Assembly: GCF_000022065.1 (NCBI RefSeq)
Contig: NC_011898.1
Span: forward strand, 3,413,501 to 3,477,500
DNA from: Ruminiclostridium cellulolyticum H10
Lineage (GTDB): Bacteria > Bacillota > Clostridia > Acetivibrionales > DSM-1351
Direction of reading: 5' to 3'
Length of the DNA stretch: 64,000 nucleotides
Position numbers and translations under genes: made by a program. The notes beneath the pieces were generated by a model that was not told where the DNA came from, searched no databases, and worked only from the letters and a program-made list of their open reading frames with translations. Shown piece after piece: positions 8,157-17,837 of this stretch. The first letter of the stretch is position 1; each line of letters opens with the position of its first letter.

Positions 8157-8711
8157 TTGTCATTATTAATAATCTCAGCAATAGTTACAACATTAGTTTC
8201 AGCAATCATAGTAGTATTAGCAGTTTTAATTATATTACTGTTTATTATACCAATAAAAACTGATTTCGTATTTGACACAGAAAATTCAATAATGCAATTA
8301 ACAGCTTTATGGCTTTACCCGCTTTTAATGGCAATTGTTACATTTGAAAATGGCAAACCGATTTTAAATATACATGTTTTTGGTAAACATGTTATTAAAA
8401 AAATAATAAGAAAAAAAACAGGCACAGGTCACGGTATGGATTATCTAAGAGCTACGGAACCCGAAGATATACGGATCAAGGCCCATTATGGTTTTAGTAA
8501 TCCCTTTAATACAGGTATTACTTGCGGAGCTGTAAATATGGTTTCGCAATTAATCAATATAAGTACTTTTGAAAACGAACCGGACTTTCTTACAGATAAA
8601 GATTATGTATATTTAAATGTCTCTGCAAAAATATTTATGGGTCCGGCTGTTATGAGAATAATAAGACTAAGACGACTTTACAGGAGGGAATTACAATGGA
8701 TACAAACATGA
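8157..8711 (+). CDS. DUF2953-type membrane protein, YtfI-like
   Basis: This 184-residue protein has one strong N-terminal membrane segment (about 5-35) and a moderately basic body (KHVIKKIIRKK). It is immediately followed by and overlaps the GerW/YtfJ gene, as ytfI and ytfJ do in Bacillus subtilis, where YtfI carries DUF2953. Sequence similarity to YtfI is only suggestive, so the name rests largely on synteny. The start is TTG at 8157, about 9 bases after GGAGG. The 16-base overlap with the next gene suggests translational coupling. A role in spore formation or germination is inferred. Confidence 0.65.
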   Translation: MSLLIISAIVTTLVSAIIVVLAVLIILLFIIPIKTDFVFDTENSIMQLTALWLYPLLMAIVTFENGKPILNIHVFGKHVIKKIIRKKTGTGHGMDYLRATEPEDIRIKAHYGFSNPFNTGITCGAVNMVSQLINISTFENEPDFLTDKDYVYLNVSAKIFMGPAVMRIIRLRRLYRRELQWIQT

Positions 8712-9145
8712 ATCAGAATGTAACCACATTATTTTCAAACCTTGAAGATTTTACTCAGAATGAAGGCTTAATAGGAAAGCCAGTTACACATGGGGATAAA
8801 ACCTTTATTCCTGTAGTCTCAGTTACACTTGGCTATGGAACAGGTAATTCGGCAAGCAAAAACCATGGCACCAGTACAAAAGAACAAGCAGGCGGTACTA
8901 CATCCGGTATGGCCAATAATATGGCAGGGGGTGCTTTAGGACTCGGAGCAAAGCTTTGTACAGATGCAGTGATAATCGTAGATAAGGACAATGTTTCAAT
9001 GCTTCAGGTTGGCCCCACTGCTACAAGTCAGCTTATGGACAAAATACCTCAGATAATCTCGGGCCTGGGTTCTATGGGAAAACAGCAGCAACAAGGCCAG
9101 CAACAACCGGGACAACAATCCCAAAGTAGTCAAAGTCAGCCATAG
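8696..9145 (+). CDS. ytfJ: GerW-family sporulation protein YtfJ
   Basis: This 149-residue protein has the GerW/YtfJ core: LFSNLEDFTQNEGLIGKPV, then GDKTFIPVVSVTLGYG, a Gly-rich centre (GGALGLGAKL), and VIIVDKDNVSMLQV. YtfJ is a forespore protein of endospore formers and the family is linked to germination. The C-terminal 20 residues are a Gln-rich tail (QQQQGQQQPGQQ). Its start lies inside the end of the YtfI-like gene, after a strong AGGAGG, so the two are coupled. Confidence 0.9.
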   Translation: MDTNMNQNVTTLFSNLEDFTQNEGLIGKPVTHGDKTFIPVVSVTLGYGTGNSASKNHGTSTKEQAGGTTSGMANNMAGGALGLGAKLCTDAVIIVDKDNVSMLQVGPTATSQLMDKIPQIISGLGSMGKQQQQGQQQPGQQSQSSQSQP

Positions 9146-9236
9146 TTTTAGACCAATATTTAACTGAATATGTACTTGCTAAACGTGTAACACTAATATA
9201 GCAAGTAATATCTTTAACATGAAAGGAAAATATACC

Positions 9237-9596
9237 ATGGATAAAGTAGAAAACAGACAAGGTTTTGGCCTAGGACATCTCGTATTACGTGTAGTAATCG
9301 GAGCTGTCATTCTGGCAATCACAGCATTTTTAACACCAGGTTTTTCGATTTCATCATGGTTTTCATTATTGCTTGCAGCAGTAGTACTAGCAGTATTGGA
9401 CTGGGCAGTGAACAAGATAACAGGTGTAAATGCAACTCCTTTCGGCCGTGGAATTTCCGGCTTTATATTGGCAGCCATTATCATCTATGTTATCAAGTTT
9501 ATAGTTCCGGGATATAATATATCTCTCTTTGCTGCTGTTATTGCTGCACTGGTATATGGTGTAGTCGATGCAATTATTCCGGGACGTGGTATGTAA
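9237..9596 (+). CDS. Phage-holin-family (superfamily IV) membrane protein
   Basis: This protein of about 119 residues has four predicted membrane helices and Gly-rich turns (LRVVIGAVILAITAFL, FSLLLAAVVLAVLDW, ISGFILAAIIIYVI, FAAVIAALVYGVVDA). The pattern matches the YvlD-like family annotated as phage holin 4 superfamily, which is chromosomal and not necessarily lytic. An earlier ATG at 9219 is in frame, but AAAGGAA at 9222-9228 is correctly spaced for the ATG at 9237. No phage genes surround it. The function is unknown; related proteins are often linked to envelope stress. Confidence 0.75.
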   Translation: MDKVENRQGFGLGHLVLRVVIGAVILAITAFLTPGFSISSWFSLLLAAVVLAVLDWAVNKITGVNATPFGRGISGFILAAIIIYVIKFIVPGYNISLFAAVIAALVYGVVDAIIPGRGM

Positions 9597-9631
9597 ATAC
9601 TACCATAGAGGAATACCTGCAAAAATTACTT

Positions 9632-9664
9632 TTAGGAGCGGCTTTTCAAAAAGGCCGCTCCTAA
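9632..9664. terminator. Strong hairpin between convergent genes
   Basis: An 11-base perfect stem (TTAGGAGCGGC / GCCGCTCCTAA) also carries internal T and A tracts that lengthen it. It lies between the holin-like gene and the convergent chemoreceptor, serving one or both. Neither side has a long T run immediately after the stem. Confidence 0.65.
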
Positions 9665-9777
9665 TAAAAAAAAATCCCTATAACAAGGGAAAGATAAAAT
9701 TAATATTGAATCAGTATGCCGTTATATAAATTATTCCATAATGCATACCATTTATACCTTTATTTTCCACAAATTTC

Positions 9778-12093
9778 CTATACCTTTACACTTTCGGATA
9801 TTTTAAAAAGGTCTGCAGATGCATCATTAAGTAGCATAGAAATCTCATCCAGATCACTAACGGTTTTGGCTTGTATCTGAATAATGGAATCTACATTTCT
9901 GTAATCCGGAAAACAATTGTCAGAAGCTGAACTTGCCATTTTATCTACAACTTCAACAAATTCCCTTGCGGTCTGATAATGAGAATAAGCTTTGTCCGCA
10001 GACGCTTTAACTGTATCCGTTACACTACTTATAGATTGAATTATTTCTGTAATACCTTTCTTTAACTCATTTATTCTTGCTGCTCCATCCTCAACTCCCA
10101 GTAGACCTGAATTCATTTTTTCAACAGCCGTGTTAATACTTGATTGAATATCCTTAATCTGCTCCTTAATCTCAGCCGCTGATTTATTACTTAAGTTGGA
10201 AAGCTTTCTGATTTCGTCTGCAACAACTGCAAAACCTTTCCCCTGCTGTCCTGCTCTGTTGGCTTCAATAGCCGCATTCAATGCAAGAAGGTTTGTCTGC
10301 GATGCAATTTGAGTAATAGTGTTTGTTATCTCTCCAATTCTTCCAGATGAAGATTCCAGATTTCCTATGGATGCCGCAATCGACCGAACAGTTTCATTAA
10401 CAGAACTTATAAACATTTCTGCCTCTTCAACCGTCTTTTCTTTCAGCTTGGCTGTCTCCACCGCCCTGACACTATCTCCAACTGCCTTTTGTGCCTGTTC
10501 CGTCACGGTTTTTACACCGGATATTATACTTTCGGTGTCTAGTACAAAACCCTCCCTATCGGCGGACTTTGTTACAGAAATTTTTTCCATTGTTTCTCTG
10601 TTCTGGTCAACCAAACATCTAACCCTTTGCTTCAAAGAGCTTATTTCGCTGCCGGTATCCTTAAACTGTTCAACAATTTTCTGTTGTCCGTCAAGAACAT
10701 TATTAACCTGCTTACCCAACTCTCCGATATCATTGGAGGCTGCTATTTCAGCTCTGACAGTTAAGTCACCTTTTTCAACCTTTGAAAGAATATTGGATAA
10801 ATAGTGAATTGGCTTTGCAATTTTATTGGATAAAAATAAGGCAAGCAGCATACCGATGATAATTGAAAAAAGTGTAATTAAAATAAGTATCCCCAAGATA
10901 GCCCCTTTGATTTTTTCAGACGATTTTATGTCATCAGAAAAGTAATTATTAAAAGACACTCTGAGTTTTTCCGTATTATCAAGAAAAGCTTTATTAAGTT
11001 GTGTCATACTTTTATATCCGTCCGCAATCCATCCCTTTTCAAGAACGGTAACCCTTTTGTATATCTCTTGTGCCGTAACGTCAATTGACTTATTCAAAGC
11101 TGCAAGCCTGTCGATTTTTTCAGAATCGAGACCTTTTTTCAAAAGGTCTGCCAGCTTAATGTCAATATCTTTTTTATTTTTCGTAAACTCCGAGGACATA
11201 TCTTTACCTTCAGTTGCAGAATATAGTAAAACTGCATTGTTTCTGTTAGTTAGAACGGCTATATCCAATAATACATTATATAACTGCAAGTCCCCGGCAA
11301 CTTTTTTCATATTCCAGACCCTGTCAAAGCCTTGGGTTGACCTTGCATTGTCCAGAATAGTCTGTGTGCCGGCTGCTGCAGCTGAAATTCTTTGTTCAAG
11401 ATCTTCCAATTTTGCATTATAATCATTATCCTGTACGGTTGAAACATCGCTTCCTGCCGTATCTAAATATATTTCAATATCAGCCAGAAGCTTTTTTATC
11501 TCCGTAAACTGATTATCAATATAACTGGAATCCGAATCAACCAGCCTGATTATTCTATTCAACTCCGTAATATCATCCATAAGCCTTGCCGACCTGTCCT
11601 CAATAGGCCCTGCCGTTGTCTTTTGGAGCTCATTTACAAGGCTTTGCATTTCATTAAAACTATCCTGAACGCCCTTTAAAAAATCCCTGATATCTTTGTT
11701 TTCAAAAGCTTTTATATTAGGATTAATTTTATCATTAAATAAGCTTATATATTTTTTGTTAGCATTATCCAGTTCCTCAACAGTTTTTTTGTCTGCCGAG
11801 CTAATTTTAGCCTTTCCCAATGCCTTTAATTCACTATCAATTTTATTTCCAATGTCTGCAAAAGACTTGCTGTCGTCATTATATGAACTTACAATATCGG
11901 TTAAAACTTGCTGTCTTTCGGCGGACAGCCTGTTTAATATCTGTACTGAATCCTGGTTTAACTTGTTTGCTTCAATATCATTAACAGAATCAATTACTTT
12001 TCTGTACCCAACAAAGGAAATTGCAGATGAAATCAATGAGATTGCAATAACAATGCAAAATGCTCCTATTATTGTACTTTTTATGTTTTTCAT
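9778..12093 (-). CDS. Methyl-accepting chemotaxis protein with HAMP domain
   Basis: This is a 771-residue transmembrane chemoreceptor. An N-terminal membrane helix (about 8-28) precedes a long extracytoplasmic, helix-rich sensor of about 370 residues, a second membrane helix (about 398-420), a HAMP linker, then the coiled-coil signalling domain with the hairpin tip [20 protein letters not shown]. The usual EAARAG of the tip reads EANRAG here. The sensor is much longer than a single four-helix bundle (about 150 residues), which suggests two stacked modules. It should signal to CheA/CheW. AGGAGG sits 9 bases before ATG. It is alone in its transcription unit and its ligand is unknown. Confidence 0.93.
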   Translation of the reverse strand: MKNIKSTIIGAFCIVIAISLISSAISFVGYRKVIDSVNDIEANKLNQDSVQILNRLSAERQQVLTDIVSSYNDDSKSFADIGNKIDSELKALGKAKISSADKKTVEELDNANKKYISLFNDKINPNIKAFENKDIRDFLKGVQDSFNEMQSLVNELQKTTAGPIEDRSARLMDDITELNRIIRLVDSDSSYIDNQFTEIKKLLADIEIYLDTAGSDVSTVQDNDYNAKLEDLEQRISAAAAGTQTILDNARSTQGFDRVWNMKKVAGDLQLYNVLLDIAVLTNRNNAVLLYSATEGKDMSSEFTKNKKDIDIKLADLLKKGLDSEKIDRLAALNKSIDVTAQEIYKRVTVLEKGWIADGYKSMTQLNKAFLDNTEKLRVSFNNYFSDDIKSSEKIKGAILGILILITLFSIIIGMLLALFLSNKIAKPIHYLSNILSKVEKGDLTVRAEIAASNDIGELGKQVNNVLDGQQKIVEQFKDTGSEISSLKQRVRCLVDQNRETMEKISVTKSADREGFVLDTESIISGVKTVTEQAQKAVGDSVRAVETAKLKEKTVEEAEMFISSVNETVRSIAASIGNLESSSGRIGEITNTITQIASQTNLLALNAAIEANRAGQQGKGFAVVADEIRKLSNLSNKSAAEIKEQIKDIQSSINTAVEKMNSGLLGVEDGAARINELKKGITEIIQSISSVTDTVKASADKAYSHYQTAREFVEVVDKMASSASDNCFPDYRNVDSIIQIQAKTVSDLDEISMLLNDASADLFKISESVKV

Positions 12094-12322
12094 TTATTAC
12101 AACCTCCTGGTTTTCAATACAAATAGCCGAATATAAAATAATTCTACATTTAGAGTAAAAACTCCTTTAATATAACTACCTTTTTCGGCATTTTTTTCTT
12201 GCCAATGATAATTAAAAAGTTGAAATCTCGATTCACACACCATATAAGTAATGCTGAAAGGTTATTTATATAATAAATATGGAAATACTCCTAGTACATA
12301 AAATTTGTAGAATGGTGGTTCA

Positions 12323-13171
12323 ATGCGAAAAATATTTAAGCCTGCATGGTGCTTGTTAATTATAATGTTTTTACTATTATCGGTAGTTTACCTGCTCAGT
12401 GCCAAATCGGTTCGATTGGAAAAAGCAAATAATGTTCTCGGTGAACAAGTTCAGGAAATGTCTAAGACATTGACGGAACAAAATAAAGCACTTGAAGCAA
12501 ACAGGGAATTGATAACAATATTCCAATCCGATCAGACAACATTTAAAACAAGACTCCAGGAATTTGCAAACACATATACCCAAATAACAGGCAGCTACGT
12601 CCGAAAACCCAGCAGGGGTACAGTCATGAAAAGTGCAAATAATACAATAGAAGATATAATAAAACTCAATAACCTTGTAAAAAATTTAAACACAGCCTTT
12701 AGCAGTAATAACAAACTTTCACAAGAACTTGAAAAAACCAACACAGAGCTGGAGGAATTTGTTGCCGCACTACCCACTTTTATTCCTGCAACAGGCAAAA
12801 TTACATCCCCCTTTGGGATGCGAAACCATCCAATTACACACATCAGAACTTCCCATAAAGGTGTAGACATTGATGCGGATATTGGTGACCCGATAATGGC
12901 ATCCGGTTCGGGTAAAGTAATATATGCCGGCTACTCCAGCGGCTACGGAAGACATATTATAATTGACCACGACAATGGTTTCAAAACAATATACGGCCAT
13001 TCATCAAAGTTACTTGTCAATAAAGGTAAAACTGTGAAAAAAGGTCAAAAAATTGCATTGGTAGGCAGTACAGGCCGAAGTACAGGGCCACATCTGCATT
13101 TTGAAATAAGAATATCCGACATCGCAGTCGATCCGATCAAGTATATTGAATTTAAACCATCAATTCGGTAA
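12323..13171 (+). CDS. Membrane-anchored M23 (LytM-type) peptidase
   Basis: This 282-residue protein has an N-terminal membrane anchor (about 8-26), a coiled-coil region (about 30-150), and a C-terminal peptidase_M23 domain from about 155: GKITSPFGMRNHP, then SHKGVDIDADIG (zinc ligands His and Asp), IYGHSSKLLVNKG, and the final GPHLHFEIR. The intact H-x3-D and H-x-H motifs indicate an active zinc endopeptidase acting on peptidoglycan crosslinks outside the membrane. GGTGG precedes the ATG. It lies upstream of the class A PBP on the same strand but is separated by a structured 3' region and a separate promoter. Confidence 0.92.
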   Translation: MRKIFKPAWCLLIIMFLLLSVVYLLSAKSVRLEKANNVLGEQVQEMSKTLTEQNKALEANRELITIFQSDQTTFKTRLQEFANTYTQITGSYVRKPSRGTVMKSANNTIEDIIKLNNLVKNLNTAFSSNNKLSQELEKTNTELEEFVAALPTFIPATGKITSPFGMRNHPITHIRTSHKGVDIDADIGDPIMASGSGKVIYAGYSSGYGRHIIIDHDNGFKTIYGHSSKLLVNKGKTVKKGQKIALVGSTGRSTGPHLHFEIRISDIAVDPIKYIEFKPSIR

Positions 13172-13229
13172 TGAACTCAAAAATCCGGGAAATACTGTAA
13201 CTTTAATATCAAAATATACTAATGTACTT

Positions 13230-13312
13230 AAAAAAGGCAAACCGCGTGGACGTCTATATACTTGGAACAGGCAGTCATAAGTATAGTTTCGTCCATTCAT
13301 TTTAGCCTTTTT
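13230..13312 (+). terminator. Large imperfect hairpin, probable terminator
   Basis: AAAAAAGGC at 13230 pairs with GCCTTTTT at 13305-13312. Inside it GGACG (13248) pairs with CGTCC (13290-13294), and a third inner stem ATACTT/AAGTAT closes the loop. The 3' arm ends in five T. It most likely terminates the M23 gene. The GGCAAACC it contains recalls a cyclic-di-GMP riboswitch, but the rest of that motif is missing. Confidence 0.5.
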
Positions 13313-13330
13313 CGTAACATTTAAATAATA

Positions 13331-13358
13331 TTTACTAAAAATCGTTTTATGATATAAT
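13331..13358 (+). promoter_or_regulatory. Promoter of the class A PBP gene
   Basis: TTTACT and TATAAT are separated by 16 bases, about 35 bases ahead of the ATG and its AAGGAGG. Confidence 0.6.
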
Positions 13359-13394
13359 ATTGTGAGCAAAATGTATTAGTTTAAGGAGGATATT

Positions 13395-15980
13395 ATGAAA
13401 GCTAACGAAAAGGCTGCATCAGGCACGGGTAAGCCTAAAAAGAAGAAGAAAAAGAAACCTTCCTCTCCGGCTGCTCTGTTTACCCTCGCAGTTGTAAAAA
13501 CAGTGTTTGTTATCCTCATATCTTTAGGGTGTGTTGTTGGTGGTGTACTAGGTGGGGCCGTTCTCGGATACATAAAAACTGCCGACCCAATTACACCGGA
13601 TCAGCTTGAAATGACGAAAGTAACTTTCATATATGACAAGGATGGCAAGGAGATTGCACAGGTCAAGGGCGGTGAAAACCGAATTCTTGCCGAACATTCT
13701 GAAATACCCGATAATATGAGAAATGCATTTATTGCAATAGAAGATTCTCGTTTCATAAGTCATGACGGTGTTGATAAAAAACGTTTTATAGGTGCTGCCT
13801 TAAGTTATATTATTAAGTTTGGCAACGCTGATTATGGCGGAAGTACCATAACTCAGCAGCTTGTAAAAAATATAACCGGAAATACCGATTCAACAGTCAA
13901 AAGAAAAGTCCAGGAAGCTTGGCAAGCAATGGATCTGGAAAAAAAGATGTCAAAGGATCAGATTCTTGACAACTATATGAACAGAATTAACACAGGGCTG
14001 GGTTGCTGGGGTGTGCAGGCGGCGGCAAAGAAATTCTTCAACAAGGATGTAAAAGATCTTTCTCTTGCAGAATGTGCCAGTATCGCAGGTGTTACAAAAT
14101 CTCCTGGAACATATGATCCCACGTTAAGTGAAAAAACAAAGGCTGCAAACAAGGAACGTCAAAAAATCATTCTTGATGAAATGCTCAGGCAAGGGTATAT
14201 TAAACAAAATGAGCATGACGAAGCAGTTGCAGAGCCATTGAAAATCTATAAAGGGACAAGTGAAGGCGATAAAAAGGCAAATAACGTACAGAGTTACTTT
14301 GAGGACTATGTACTGACCCAGGTTAAAAGCGACTTGATGAAGAAATATAATTTATCAAGCAATAATGCTACTATTAAGCTCTATAATGGCGGTTTGAAGA
14401 TTTATACTACTCAGGACAGCAACGTTCAAAAAATAATGACTGAGGAATTTACAAACCCCAAAAATTTTCCTGCCAATGATAAAATAAGTAATCCTGATAT
14501 GCAGGCACAGGCAGCGATGCTGATCATTGATCCTTCCACTGGTCAAATCCGGGGTATGTACGGGGCATATGGCGAGAAAAAAGCTAATTTTACTCTAAAC
14601 AGAGCTACGGATATGAAAAGACAACCAGGTTCAAGCTTTAAGCCAGTAGCGGTTTACGGGCCTGCACTAGACCTTGGTGTAATAACAGCTGCAACAGTAA
14701 TAGATGATGTACCTGTATATCTTGATAAGGATCATCCTAATACACCGTATCCTAGGAATGCTGAAACTGGTGTGTATGAAGGCCTTCTCACAATCAGAAG
14801 AGCTGTACAGAAGTCACAGAACGTTGTTGCTGCTCAGGTATGGATGAATTTATTAGGGGCTCAGAATTCTATAAACTACCTGAAAAAGGTTAATATAGAC
14901 AGGCCAAAGGAGGGCTATGTATCAATGGCCCTCGGTGGATTGAATGAAGGAGTAAATCCTTTGCTTATGGCTGCAGCATATGTCCCCTTTGACAACAAGG
15001 GAGTTTATCTGGAACCTATAGCATACACAAAGGTAACCGATGATAAGGGTAATATTATATTAGATAAGAAAGCTGACCAGAAGAGAGATATTGCATACAA
15101 AGAAACAACTGCATTCCTCATGACAAGTATGATGAGGGATGTTGTAACAAGCGGTACGGCAGCTGTGACCGGAGGCCTTGGAAGGGGAGGCTTGGGAACA
15201 GTAAAGAATTCCGCCGGTAAGGTTATTCCTACAGCAGGTAAAACCGGTACTACCAACGATACCTATGACAAATGGTTTGTAGGTTATTCACCATACTATG
15301 TTGGAGCTACCTGGTATGGTTATAATTACAATAAATCATTAAAGGGCAAAGAAGTGTATCAGGCTTTGAGCCTTTGGAACAACGTCATGAACAAGGTACA
15401 TGCAAAGCTTGAGCCAAAGGATTTTCCTCAGCCTCAGGGATTGGTAAAGAAATCTATTTGCATCTATTCCGGTAAGCTCGTGGGCCCTAACTGCAGCGGT
15501 GATCCTCGCGGAAATGCCACAAGAACGGAGTATTTCGCAAAAGGTACTGAGCCCACCGAAACGTGTGATGTTCACGTTCTTGCTAAAGTTGATATAAGTT
15601 CAAAGGATATTCATGGACGTCCTCTGTTGGCAAATCCATTCTGTCCGCCAAATTTGGTAAAGGAAAAGGTGTTTATAAAGAGACCTGTGCCATATTTACC
15701 GAAAAGCCCGCTTAAAGGCTCTATGTCAGCAACTATCAAGGACTGGATATATCAGTTGACGGAGGATGAATACTGTACCAAACATACAGGAGGAGGCTCC
15801 AATATATCTCCGCCGAATAATACGGCAGCAACTTCTCCTAATACGGGTAATACCAGTGGTTCTGGTAGCACAAAACCCGGAGACGGCAGTTTGCCCAACA
15901 TGCCAAGTGGCAGTACTGGAGGTATTCCTCCTTCAAACAGCACCGATGATAACCAAAATATTGAGGATATAATTCCATAA
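13395..15980 (+). CDS. ponA: Class A penicillin-binding protein (PBP1a type)
   Basis: This 861-residue bifunctional enzyme polymerises and crosslinks peptidoglycan. A Lys-rich cytoplasmic tail precedes one membrane helix (about 28-58). The glycosyltransferase 51 domain has catalytic Glu116 in AIEDSRFISHDG and the GGSTITQQ motif. The transpeptidase domain has SSFK (Ser413, Lys416), SQN (Ser474) and KTGT (Lys616). The last 80 residues form a Gly/Ser/Thr/Asn/Pro-rich tail, likely a disordered wall-spanning segment. AAGGAGG sits at good spacing. A promoter lies at 13331-13358. The terminator after it is shared with convergent proB. Confidence 0.95.
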   Translation: MKANEKAASGTGKPKKKKKKKPSSPAALFTLAVVKTVFVILISLGCVVGGVLGGAVLGYIKTADPITPDQLEMTKVTFIYDKDGKEIAQVKGGENRILAEHSEIPDNMRNAFIAIEDSRFISHDGVDKKRFIGAALSYIIKFGNADYGGSTITQQLVKNITGNTDSTVKRKVQEAWQAMDLEKKMSKDQILDNYMNRINTGLGCWGVQAAAKKFFNKDVKDLSLAECASIAGVTKSPGTYDPTLSEKTKAANKERQKIILDEMLRQGYIKQNEHDEAVAEPLKIYKGTSEGDKKANNVQSYFEDYVLTQVKSDLMKKYNLSSNNATIKLYNGGLKIYTTQDSNVQKIMTEEFTNPKNFPANDKISNPDMQAQAAMLIIDPSTGQIRGMYGAYGEKKANFTLNRATDMKRQPGSSFKPVAVYGPALDLGVITAATVIDDVPVYLDKDHPNTPYPRNAETGVYEGLLTIRRAVQKSQNVVAAQVWMNLLGAQNSINYLKKVNIDRPKEGYVSMALGGLNEGVNPLLMAAAYVPFDNKGVYLEPIAYTKVTDDKGNIILDKKADQKRDIAYKETTAFLMTSMMRDVVTSGTAAVTGGLGRGGLGTVKNSAGKVIPTAGKTGTTNDTYDKWFVGYSPYYVGATWYGYNYNKSLKGKEVYQALSLWNNVMNKVHAKLEPKDFPQPQGLVKKSICIYSGKLVGPNCSGDPRGNATRTEYFAKGTEPTETCDVHVLAKVDISSKDIHGRPLLANPFCPPNLVKEKVFIKRPVPYLPKSPLKGSMSATIKDWIYQLTEDEYCTKHTGGGSNISPPNNTAATSPNTGNTSGSGSTKPGDGSLPNMPSGSTGGIPPSNSTDDNQNIEDIIP

Positions 15981-15983
15981 ATA

Positions 15984-16015
15984 AAAAATCCTTTGCAAAT
16001 TTGCAAAGGATTTTT
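15984..16015. terminator. Bidirectional terminator, ponA/proB
   Basis: A perfect 16-base palindrome (AAAAATCCTTTGCAAA and its complement) is flanked by A and T tracts on both strands, between the convergent genes. Confidence 0.9.
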
Positions 16016-16032
16016 TTATTTTAGATAAAAAT

Positions 16033-16851
16033 CTATTTTGACCCGATGAATAACGTACCAACCTGTTCTCCGCTTAAAATATCGAGAATTGCTTCAGGAT
16101 GACTTCCGTTTGTCAGTACTACATCTACTCCCGCACCCGTAGCTATCTTTGCAGCACTGAGCTTTGTAACCATTCCTCCGGTGCCTCGTTTGGTTCCCGC
16201 ACCCTCGGCACAATCCTCAATCTCAGGAGTTATTTTATCTATAACCGACAACATTCTAGAGTCTGGATTTTTACGTGGGTCAGAATCGTAAAACCCGTCT
16301 ATATCCGATAAAATTATAAGTAAATCAGCCTCAATAAGCTTGGAAACAATAGCGGACAGTGTATCGTTTTCGCTGAAGGTATCTTTTTGTCCGACTTTAA
16401 GCTCAACTGTAGAAACAGAGTCATTCTCATTTACTATAGGGACAATGCCCTTTTCCAAAAGAGTTTCAAAGGTATTAACAACATTCTTGCGGCATTTTTC
16501 ATCCCCCATTATATCTCTTGTCAAGAGAATCTGAGCAACAATGTGTCCGTATTCAGAAAAGAACTTACTGTACATATGCATAAGTTCACACTGGCCTACA
16601 GCTGCCACAGCCTGCTTCTCCCTTATGGTTTTAGGCCTTTCAGATAATTTGAGTTTATCAACACCTACGCCGATAGCTCCTGAAGTAACCAGTATTACCT
16701 CTTTGCCCTGATTTGATAAATCAGAAATAATTCTTGCCAGCTTATCTATGCAATTAAAATTAATTTTTCCGGTCTCATATGTCAAAGTAGAAGTTCCTAC
16801 TTTAATGACAATCCTCTGTGCGTCCTGAAGCCTCTGTCTTTTGAAACACAT
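16033..16851 (-). CDS. proB: Glutamate 5-kinase
   Basis: This 272-residue amino-acid kinase catalyses the first step of proline synthesis, phosphorylating glutamate. It shows the family features IVIKVGTSTLT near the N-terminus, VTSGAIGVG, PIVNENDSVS, ILSDIDGFYDSDP and GTGGMVTKLSAAKIA (glutamate and ATP binding). It lacks the C-terminal PUA domain of the E. coli enzyme, as is usual for the shorter forms. AAGGGG is 10 bases before the ATG. No proA lies next to it; the upstream neighbour is a PAP2 enzyme, so it seems to be a single-gene unit. Confidence 0.95.
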   Translation of the reverse strand: MCFKRQRLQDAQRIVIKVGTSTLTYETGKINFNCIDKLARIISDLSNQGKEVILVTSGAIGVGVDKLKLSERPKTIREKQAVAAVGQCELMHMYSKFFSEYGHIVAQILLTRDIMGDEKCRKNVVNTFETLLEKGIVPIVNENDSVSTVELKVGQKDTFSENDTLSAIVSKLIEADLLIILSDIDGFYDSDPRKNPDSRMLSVIDKITPEIEDCAEGAGTKRGTGGMVTKLSAAKIATGAGVDVVLTNGSHPEAILDILSGEQVGTLFIGSK

Positions 16852-16934
16852 TTTATCAGTACCCCTTATACCATAATCTAAACTTCTTAGATTATATAAT
16901 AAATCCTTTACATTTTCTATAGCATTATTGCTTC

Positions 16935-17627
16935 TTAAACATCCTCCGGGTATGATTCACTTTTACCTCTGACTGAAAAAGCATTTATAAACTGTTCTAA
17001 CTTACCGAATACATAGCGGTTTTCGAAAGTCACAAACAAGGTTATCCCCAGAACTGTAGATGCGATTGCGTCCAAAATACTATGTTGCTTAATAAACCAT
17101 GTAGACATATATATTGCAATACATATTGCTATTGATGAAAATTTGATAAGCAACCCTTTACAATACCTTACAGTAAACATTGTAATCAATATAGTGTCCA
17201 GCATGTGAATACTTGGGAAACAATTATACGGTTTATCATTGCTATAAATAATCAGTACTGCCTTTTTAAGCAGATTGTCGGGGGTAACCTCCGGGCGTGG
17301 AACCGTTGTAGGGTAGATATAGTATATAGTAAAGCAAACGAACATACCAATCAATATGCTGAACAAAAGCTTATAATAAGTGTTCTCATCAAAGTATGCC
17401 ATAATCAGCAGAACTCCGAAGGTATACAAGTACCAGAATACATAAGGTATAACAAACCATTCATTAAACGGTATAAAGCTATCCAGAAATATAGTTACAT
17501 CGTGGGCATTCTTGGTAGTAACGTTCAGTAAAAAATATATCCCCTGTGCCATTGGTATTAAAACCATTAGCAGTATTCTTCGAAAATATACCTGCCAATT
17601 GTCTCGATTTAAAAAATTGTTAGTCAT
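16935..17627 (-). CDS. PAP2-superfamily membrane phosphatase/phosphotransferase
   Basis: This 230-residue integral membrane protein has about six hydrophobic helices. PAP2 signatures are CFPSIHMLDTI (the PSGH-like motif with catalytic His) and KQHSILDAIAS (the SxxxH...D-like motif). The arrangement, with a preceding PTTVPRPE loop, resembles the inositolphosphotransferase/PAP2-like group rather than soluble acid phosphatases. It probably dephosphorylates or transfers a head group on lipid or isoprenoid phosphates; the substrate cannot be read from sequence. GGAGA lies before ATG. Confidence 0.82.
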   Translation of the reverse strand: MTNNFLNRDNWQVYFRRILLMVLIPMAQGIYFLLNVTTKNAHDVTIFLDSFIPFNEWFVIPYVFWYLYTFGVLLIMAYFDENTYYKLLFSILIGMFVCFTIYYIYPTTVPRPEVTPDNLLKKAVLIIYSNDKPYNCFPSIHMLDTILITMFTVRYCKGLLIKFSSIAICIAIYMSTWFIKQHSILDAIASTVLGITLFVTFENRYVFGKLEQFINAFSVRGKSESYPEDV

Positions 17628-17770
17628 TAATTTTTCTCCATCAGAATATTTTATATATTAAATAATTATACTCGGATTTTGAAAATTTGTTTACTTTTTG
17701 GTCTAAAATGTAATATATCACTAAGATTTAGAAAACCTCCTACGAAATCAATAGTCTATATCAAATTAAA

Positions 17771-17811
17771 AGGGCTGATGTTTTGGAAAAAGACCAATAA
17801 CAGTCAGCCCT
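17771..17811 (-). terminator. Terminator of the EF-G-like gene
   Basis: AGGGCTGA (17771) pairs with TCAGCCCT (17804-17811), with a further inner stem TTGG/CCAA. On the minus strand the hairpin runs straight into TTTTAATTT. Confidence 0.75.
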
Positions 17812-17837
17812 GAATTAATTCAGTTACATAGATTTAA

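Noticed and set aside
9237-9596. Prophage remnant because of the holin-family label
   Set aside because: The protein belongs to a chromosomal YvlD-like group, and no lysin, integrase or structural genes are nearby.
13230-13260. Cyclic-di-GMP riboswitch (GGCAAACC motif)
   Set aside because: Only the first eight bases match; the conserved GGGACGCAAAGCC part and second helix are missing.
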